Shown here piece after piece: positions 59,063 to 64,000 of a DNA stretch of 64,000 nucleotides (the stretch's first letter is position 1; each line of letters starts with the position of its first letter). The position numbers were made by a program, and so were the translations under genes. The DNA is from Breznakibacter xylanolyticus (GTDB lineage: Bacteria > Bacteroidota > Bacteroidia > Bacteroidales > Marinilabiliaceae). The notes beneath the pieces are model-generated. The model was not told where the DNA came from, made no database searches, and was given only the letters and a program-made list of their open reading frames with translations. The stretch covers positions 124,001 through 188,000 of the forward strand of contig NZ_QKZK01000002.1 in NCBI RefSeq assembly GCF_003254275.1, given 5' to 3'.

Positions 59063-60976
59063 TTACATCAATCTCACGGCCAGCGTCAGCAAATATTGCC
59101 GCCCGGGCATGGGATAGTATTGACGGTTTTGATATTGTTGATCGGTGAGGTTTTGCACCTTCAAGCCGATGTTGAAATCGGCCGTCGACAGCGCCACGCT
59201 TTTATAGATGCCACAATCGTACACCACATAGCCTCGCAGGTAATCAGAGTTGGCTGCATTGACGGGCAGCTTGCTCGATTCGGTACGGTTGACCAGCAAT
59301 TGCAACCCGTTGTATGTGCCCGTCACCGACAACGAGCCCTTGTGCATGGGGACGTATGACAGGTAGTTGTCTGTTTTGGGATCCCGAGCATCCAGATAAG
59401 TATATCCTCCCCGAAGGGCGATGCTCTGCTGCTCAGTCCCAAGGGTGAGCACCCCTTGCGCCTCAAAGCCTCTGATTTTAGCCGAATCAATGTTCATCAC
59501 CGTGTACATGCCATCCTCGCGAGGTGCCCAATTCATCCAGTTCTTCATGTCCATGCCAAAGAGCGAGGTTCCTGCTTCCAGCTTCACGCCATCCGATGCA
59601 AGCTTCAATTGCAAACCGGCTTCGTAGTTAATGCCTTCTTCGGGTTTCAAATTGGGGTTTCCAACGGCGTAGCTGCTCACCCAATACAGGTCGTTGAACG
59701 ATGGCACGCGATAACTGGTTCCTGCTTTGGCCACCAACGCCAGCGGACCAACGATGGCCTGATGGAGCCCTACCGTCCAGGTAAAGGGGTATTTCTCCAT
59801 TTCGATGTGTTCCAAACGTCCGTTGAGGGTCACCCGTGTGCCGCTCTGGTCATTCTGATAGCGCGTCGAACCGAACACCGCACCGCGGTTCCGCTCGTTC
59901 CAACTGCCGTACGATGACGATTCGCAATCTTCGTAAGTGTAGTGCACGCCCATATTGAACGACAACTCGTCCGCGGGATTCACCGTGGCTTCGGCTTCCG
60001 TGATCCAGCTGTTGCCATCGGTTTGGGTATCTTCGCCGGTCGATGGCTTGGTATAATGCGTGCGGGTGGTCAGCAAAGCCGTGCGAACAGCCGTGTTCAC
60101 AATGCCCTTGCGATAACTCCATTGGGTTGATGCGCGGTAGTTTTGATCCAACTGCAGGGCATCGGCCGTTTTCTTACCCACCACATCTTTCACGGTGGGA
60201 GCAATTTGGCGGTTCACATCCTGAAACCATAGATGCACTTGCAACGAATGAAAGGGATTGATGCGAATGTGATGATCGCTCATGAGCTCAAACTGATGGC
60301 GGGCAGCGTTCACCTGTGTGGTGTCCACATGAGTCACCTCCTTGGTCTTGGGATTGAGATAATCGGCTTGGTACGCAAAGTCATTATCGGCCGTTTCGTA
60401 CATCAGGCGCAAGGTGCCTTTATAATTAGGGTTGCCCCACTGCACCATCGATCCGCCCATGTAGCGGCCATAGCTTCCCATGCCAACATTCACCCGTGCC
60501 TGATTGGGGGTTCCAATCATCGGCTTGTTGTCGATGTATACCACACCGCCGGCGGCACCGCTTCCAAAGAGAGCCGAGCTGCTTCCGGTTTCAATCTGCA
60601 CGTTATCGACCATGAATCCCTGAATGGTGGCCACATCCACATCGTGACCGCTCACCCCTTGCAGGTTAAAGCCGTTCCAAATCACGGGTGTGCGCTTAGA
60701 ACCCAGCCCGCGTGCCGACACCGAAGCCGTCCCTACGCCATAGGCATCTACATGTAACGTTGAATTGTGCAATAAAATATCACCCAACGTTGCCGCCGGG
60801 TTACGCTGAATATAAGTGGTGTCGATGGCCGAACCGTTGCTGCCGGCATTGAAATAGAGCATGCGACGCTCCTTGACGCTAAACTCGGGCAACACAAACA
60901 TGGTGTCGGTAATTTGCCCCAATGACACCCACACGGATGTCAACATCAAAACAAGAATGGAAAAAATGAACTTCAT
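59063..60976 (-). CDS. btuB: TonB-dependent outer membrane receptor, BtuB-type
   Basis: A 637-residue outer membrane protein: signal peptide ending SLGQ, a plug domain (NPAATLGDILLHNSTLHVDA, SARGLGSKRTPVIWNG, IETGSSSALFGSGAAGGVVY) and a 22-strand barrel, ending with QNRQYYPMPGRQYLLTLAVR. A TonB-box-like stretch lies near residues 25-35. Its position as first gene after a cobalamin riboswitch, followed by btuC, btuD and cobA, supports a corrinoid ligand over a siderophore. Close homology to E. coli BtuB cannot be judged by eye. Confidence 0.9.
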   Translation of the reverse strand: MKFIFSILVLMLTSVWVSLGQITDTMFVLPEFSVKERRMLYFNAGSNGSAIDTTYIQRNPAATLGDILLHNSTLHVDAYGVGTASVSARGLGSKRTPVIWNGFNLQGVSGHDVDVATIQGFMVDNVQIETGSSSALFGSGAAGGVVYIDNKPMIGTPNQARVNVGMGSYGRYMGGSMVQWGNPNYKGTLRLMYETADNDFAYQADYLNPKTKEVTHVDTTQVNAARHQFELMSDHHIRINPFHSLQVHLWFQDVNRQIAPTVKDVVGKKTADALQLDQNYRASTQWSYRKGIVNTAVRTALLTTRTHYTKPSTGEDTQTDGNSWITEAEATVNPADELSFNMGVHYTYEDCESSSYGSWNERNRGAVFGSTRYQNDQSGTRVTLNGRLEHIEMEKYPFTWTVGLHQAIVGPLALVAKAGTSYRVPSFNDLYWVSSYAVGNPNLKPEEGINYEAGLQLKLASDGVKLEAGTSLFGMDMKNWMNWAPREDGMYTVMNIDSAKIRGFEAQGVLTLGTEQQSIALRGGYTYLDARDPKTDNYLSYVPMHKGSLSVTGTYNGLQLLVNRTESSKLPVNAANSDYLRGYVVYDCGIYKSVALSTADFNIGLKVQNLTDQQYQNRQYYPMPGRQYLLTLAVRLM

Positions 60977-61111
60977 GATTACAAATAATTGATTGAAACA
61001 GTAAATTATTTGTAGCCGAAGAGCATGAAGGCAGCAGAAACAGAGAAAGAGCTTTCCGGACAGCCCGACCCGATTCTTCGCTTTTCATCCCGAAAGCTAC
61101 GAACGAATGTT

Positions 61112-61300
61112 GTGGCAGGTCTTCTGACTCTCCCGGCTTTAGCGCCTTCCCAAATCAACGGTGATTCAGTGGCATGCGTTGCTAAAGTTTTTTTCGCCAT
61201 TGGCGAACAGGATTACAGCAGCGGGTACTGTCCGGGGTTCTCACCCGGTTCCCTTGCAAACCGTTTCAGAGCGAAACAGTTTTACCATAACGGCGGCAAA
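61112..61300 (-). promoter_or_regulatory. Cobalamin riboswitch upstream of btuB
   Basis: Read leftward: GGGAACCGGGTGAGAACCCC near 61253, CGGACAGTACCCGCTGCTGT, B12-box region ATGCCACTGAATCACC near 61175, GGGAAGGCGC, and AGTCAGAAGACCTGCCACA near 61129-61111. Same class as 53502-53690. It should repress block B when cobalamin is abundant. It ends about 135 bp before the receptor ATG. Confidence 0.95.
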
Positions 61301-61327
61301 GATAGAAATAGGTGGTGGAGTTACAAA
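61297..61327 (-). promoter_or_regulatory. Promoter of cobalamin block B
   Basis: On the minus strand TTTG (61324-61327), a 19-bp spacer, then TATCTTTG (61297-61304): an exact match to the Bacteroidota housekeeping promoter, directly before the riboswitch. Confidence 0.8.
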
Positions 61328-61567
61328 AAGGGAGCACAACCTTTTATCGAATTATTCCTTCGCAAACGGAAGGCTTTCGACCAACGCAATATCTATCAGA
61401 AACGCTAAAACACGATGGTACAAAGATTCTTGTTAAAATGCCACACCGACAATCGGGATGATGATTGCAACGAATTCGCTTGAACATCCAAGATATAACC
61501 CGATATTGCTCAGCTTCACTTCGCTTTTGCGTTTAATTATAACCAATGTCACTCTTTAAATCGACAC

Positions 61568-62041
61568 TCAATCATTTTTTTTGGGCGTATTAGGACATTC
61601 CTTCTTCTCAGGCAGTCCCCGTTTAAGGTCATACCGCAACAGCCCGGCTTTCTTGATTAAGAAATAAGCCAATGCCAATGCCGCAATCAACACCCCAATG
61701 CCCATCAGCATCACACCCGACAAATCCTCAATCTTAATCACTACGACCTTGCGGGCAATGGCAATGATGGCCACCAACACCACCACCTCGACATGCACAA
61801 TGCTCTCACGAAAATAAATCTTGATGGTCTCCAGCAACTCAATGCCAATAAGGATGAGCAGGAATGCGCCAAACAAATCGGGCAATGTATTCAAATCGAG
61901 CAACAAATAGCCATTTGACTGAAAACTCTTCAGCAAATGATATCCCAATTCAATGGTGGCAATCACCAACACAATGGCCATCATCGCAATGAGGGTCCAC
62001 AAAATAAAACGTTCAAGTTGTTTGGCCAAACGATGGATCAT
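61568..62041 (-). CDS. PsiE-like membrane protein
   Basis: A 157-residue inner membrane protein with four hydrophobic segments: about residues 12-32, 50-68, 84-100 and 107-128 (for example GAFLLILIGIELLETIKIYF and GVMLMGIGVLIAALALAYFL). The charged EtI-KIYF and HVEVVVLVAIIAIARKVVVI patterns fit the PsiE family (phosphate-starvation-inducible). Function in the family is not defined. It is the only gene between block B and the polygalacturonase gene and is on the same strand as block B, but upstream of its promoter. Confidence 0.8.
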   Translation of the reverse strand: MIHRLAKQLERFILWTLIAMMAIVLVIATIELGYHLLKSFQSNGYLLLDLNTLPDLFGAFLLILIGIELLETIKIYFRESIVHVEVVVLVAIIAIARKVVVIKIEDLSGVMLMGIGVLIAALALAYFLIKKAGLLRYDLKRGLPEKKECPNTPKKND

Positions 62042-62298
62042 GAGTCTGAATGATTAATTGATCATATATAGTATCATAACACCCTCTCACACTTCTTTGT
62101 TGCATACCACAACACAACAACGGAGGATTGAGCCCATTAAACATACGAAAAAATGGTGTAAAAATTGACCTATTTAAGATACCAGACCGTCACAAAGCCG
62201 ACAATACGACCTTATAACACACTCATAAATAAACCCATGACAAACCATCGCCCTCAACATGAACATTTCTCCCCGATAGAGATATCATTCGGACACAC

Positions 62299-62306
62299 TA
62301 TATTTG
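62299..62306 (+). promoter_or_regulatory. -7 box for the polygalacturonase gene
   Basis: TATATTTG, perfect TAnnTTTG, about 50 bp before the ATG. No clear TTTG -33 is seen, which may point to an activator. The rest of the 316-bp gap (62042-62357) shows no gene. Confidence 0.5.
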
Positions 62307-62357
62307 TTTAAACACAGACTAATCGCAAAAGCAAAAAACAAATAACAAACATAAAAG

Positions 62358-63767
62358 ATGAAAACAAAATCGCTTATTGTCTTGATATGCATGCTCATTG
62401 GGGTGAACACATCGGCACAATCAACAAGCACCCCGTGGGACGAAGCTCAAACCATTCTTTCGAACATCAAAGCCCCCACATTTCCCAACAAAGATTTTCT
62501 CATCACCCGTTATGGCGCCAAACCGGGTAGCGCAGCCATGAAAGCCAACACCAAGGCTATTGCCAAAGTCATTGATGCCTGCTCCAAACAAGGAGGCGGC
62601 CGCGTGGTGGTGCCTGCCGGCGAATGGTTCACCGGCCCCATCACCCTCAAAAGTAACGTCAACCTGCATATCTCCGAAGGCGCCGTGCTAAAGTTCTCAA
62701 ACAACCCCATGGATTATCATCCATTTGTAGAGACCCGATGGGAAGGCATGGACTGCATCAACTACCGTCCGCTCATTTATGCTTATCAACAAGATAACAT
62801 TGCCATCACCGGCAAAGGCACTCTCGACGGACAAGCCACCGACGAAACCTGGTGGTATATGAAAGGAAAAAAGGAATACGGTTGGAAAGATGGCCTCAAC
62901 AGTCAAGAGCATGGCGGTGGCCGCGACCGGCTCATGCAAATGGTGCTCAGCGATACCCCGCTGGCTCAGCGCGTGATGACCGAAGCCGACTGCCTGCGCC
63001 CACAATTCGTAAGCCCCACCAAGTGCAACAACGTGCTTATCGAAGGAGTGAGCATCATTCGCGCACCATTCTGGGTAGTTCACCCTTTGTTCTGCAACAA
63101 TGTGACGGTGCGTGACGTGCACATCAACAGCCATGGCCCCAATAATGACGGATGCGACCCCGAGTCATGCAAAAACGTATTGATTGAAGGCTGCTCCTTC
63201 GACACCGGCGACGACTGCATTGCCATCAAATCGGGTCGTAACAACGACGGCCGCAACACTCCCATCCCATCCGAAAACATCATTGTGCGCAATTGCGAGA
63301 TGAAAGACGGCCACGGTGGCGTGGTCATGGGCAGCGAAATATCGGCCGGGGTACGCAATGTGTTTGTTGAAAACTGCAAAATGGACAGTCCAAACCTCGA
63401 CCGGGTGATTCGCATCAAATCGAACACCGTGCGCGGCGGTGTGATTGAAAACATTTTTGTGCGAAACGTTGAAGTGGGACTGTGCGTCGAAGCGGTGTTC
63501 CGTGTGGAATTTAAATATGAGAAAAAAGAAGGCACCGGACCATTCCTGCCCGTGGTGCGCAACGTGGAGATGCGCAATGTCACCAGCCACAAAAGTAAAT
63601 ATGGTGTTTACATCGAAGGGCTCGATGAGAGCATCCAGATCTCGGACGTGAAATTTGTGGATTGCCACTTCGAAAACGTGCAGATTCCCACCAAAATATC
63701 GGGCGCTAAAAACATTGTGTTCGAAAACTTCAACCTTAACCTAAGCGAGGTGAAGGTGGCCAAGTAA
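62358..63767 (+). CDS. Glycoside hydrolase family 28 (polygalacturonase)
   Basis: A 469-residue exported enzyme; signal peptide ends NTSAQ. The fold is a right-handed parallel beta-helix that cleaves galacturonan of pectin. The catalytic set is present: Asp264 in NNDGCD, Asp285-Asp286 in DTGDD, His319 in GHGG, and Arg352/Lys354 in RIK. DFLITRYGAKPGSAAMKANT is the usual start of the mature enzyme. It is probably periplasmic, as in other pectin-degrading Bacteroidota, but no SusC/SusD pair is in the window. A terminator follows. Confidence 0.93.
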   Translation: MKTKSLIVLICMLIGVNTSAQSTSTPWDEAQTILSNIKAPTFPNKDFLITRYGAKPGSAAMKANTKAIAKVIDACSKQGGGRVVVPAGEWFTGPITLKSNVNLHISEGAVLKFSNNPMDYHPFVETRWEGMDCINYRPLIYAYQQDNIAITGKGTLDGQATDETWWYMKGKKEYGWKDGLNSQEHGGGRDRLMQMVLSDTPLAQRVMTEADCLRPQFVSPTKCNNVLIEGVSIIRAPFWVVHPLFCNNVTVRDVHINSHGPNNDGCDPESCKNVLIEGCSFDTGDDCIAIKSGRNNDGRNTPIPSENIIVRNCEMKDGHGGVVMGSEISAGVRNVFVENCKMDSPNLDRVIRIKSNTVRGGVIENIFVRNVEVGLCVEAVFRVEFKYEKKEGTGPFLPVVRNVEMRNVTSHKSKYGVYIEGLDESIQISDVKFVDCHFENVQIPTKISGAKNIVFENFNLNLSEVKVAK

Positions 63768-63789
63768 AGTCCAATCGCGCAACAACTAC

Positions 63790-63834
63790 AAGCAGATGCT
63801 TTCATGGATGAAAAGTGAAAGCATCTGCTTTTTT
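63790..63834. terminator. Bidirectional terminator
   Basis: AAGCAGATGCTTTCA and TGAAAGCATCTGCTT form a 15-bp stem, followed by T-run. It lies between the polygalacturonase (+) and the Cys-rich gene (-). Confidence 0.9.
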
Positions 63835-63840
63835 ATGTCA

Positions 63841-63999
63841 TTAAGCTTTGCGTATACACCCGACCACCTCTTTGATGCGCAATGCATTCACCCCTTCCAA
63901 CTCACCCAGAATGGTCAGCGCCTCTTCGCGGCAACTGCCGCACACCAGAGGATCAGCCTTAAACCCGTCGCACACCGATGGCCGATCCGGCGAATGAAA
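63841..63999 (-). CDS. C-terminal part of a Cys-rich protein (truncated by window end)
   Basis: Fifty-two codons before a TAA at 63841-63843. The sequence has four cysteines (PSVCDGFKADPLVCGSCREE and, near the end, VVGCIRKA), suggesting a metal-binding or iron-sulphur site. The gene starts beyond the window. I do not recognise the family. Confidence 0.55.
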   Translation of the reverse strand, partial: FHSPDRPSVCDGFKADPLVCGSCREEALTILGELEGVNALRIKEVVGCIRKA

Positions 64000-64000
64000 G

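Noticed and set aside
61025-61408. A 127-codon plus-strand frame
   Set aside because: It is antisense to the cobalamin riboswitch and its promoter, which explain the conservation seen.

Overview
The window looks like chromosome from a Bacteroidota bacterium, most likely a Bacteroidales-type anaerobe or microaerophile. The signs are: promoter motifs of the form TAnnTTTG with an upstream TTTG about 19 bp away; almost no Shine-Dalgarno sequences; typical Bacteroidota families (DUF4270 and kelch lipoproteins, DUF2807, DUF6263 and DUF6261 proteins, LytTR/LytS two-component pair, lysine-type SerA, metal-type KdsA); and the anaerobic (cbi) cobalamin route. Genus cannot be resolved from the sequence alone.

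Layout. 1-16 kb: a truncated gene end, an orphan antitoxin with a toxin remnant, polyphosphate kinase 2, an MFS transporter, a quinone-reductase-like flavoprotein, a SNF2 helicase, an ECF sigma factor with a tiny partner, MsrA, RarA, KdsA, and a PagL-like outer membrane protein with a lipoprotein. 16-28 kb: a URO-D-family protein, an outer membrane protein/DUF4270 pair, a kelch lipoprotein, a LytS/LytTR system, an acidic conserved protein, a CPA2 antiporter and a Nudix hydrolase. 28-33 kb: serC-serA, comB, plsC and mscS.

33-61 kb is a cobalamin island, all on the minus strand except one small membrane protein gene. It has three transcription blocks. Block A starts at a cobalamin riboswitch (about 53.7 kb): exported cbiK, a substrate-binding protein, FecCD permease, ATPase, a nitrilase-family hydrolase, cbiA, cbiL, cbiHC, cbiET, cbiGF, cbiJD. 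Block B starts at a second cobalamin riboswitch (about 61.3 kb): btuB-type receptor, btuC, btuD, cobA, btuF. Block C (cbiP, cobD-like aminotransferase, cbiB, cobT) has its own promoter and no riboswitch. Together they cover cobalt insertion, ring methylation and contraction, amidation, adenosylation, lower-ligand activation and corrinoid uptake. Genes for making sirohydrochlorin and for cobU, cobS and cobC are not in this window.

The most unusual non-coding content is a set of short palindromic repeats. Two arrays with a shared 42-bp, two-hairpin layout but unrelated sequence lie at 3.5 kb and 54.9 kb; the stems of the first are preserved by paired substitutions. A 23-bp palindromic array lies at 42.4 kb. 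A family of about 110-bp GA-rich/CT-rich imperfect hairpins sits in several gene junctions of cobalamin block A. There is also a promoter-to-terminator unit at 27.7-28.0 kb that may make a small RNA or a 21-residue peptide. 61-64 kb: a PsiE-like membrane protein, a GH28 polygalacturonase and a truncated Cys-rich gene.
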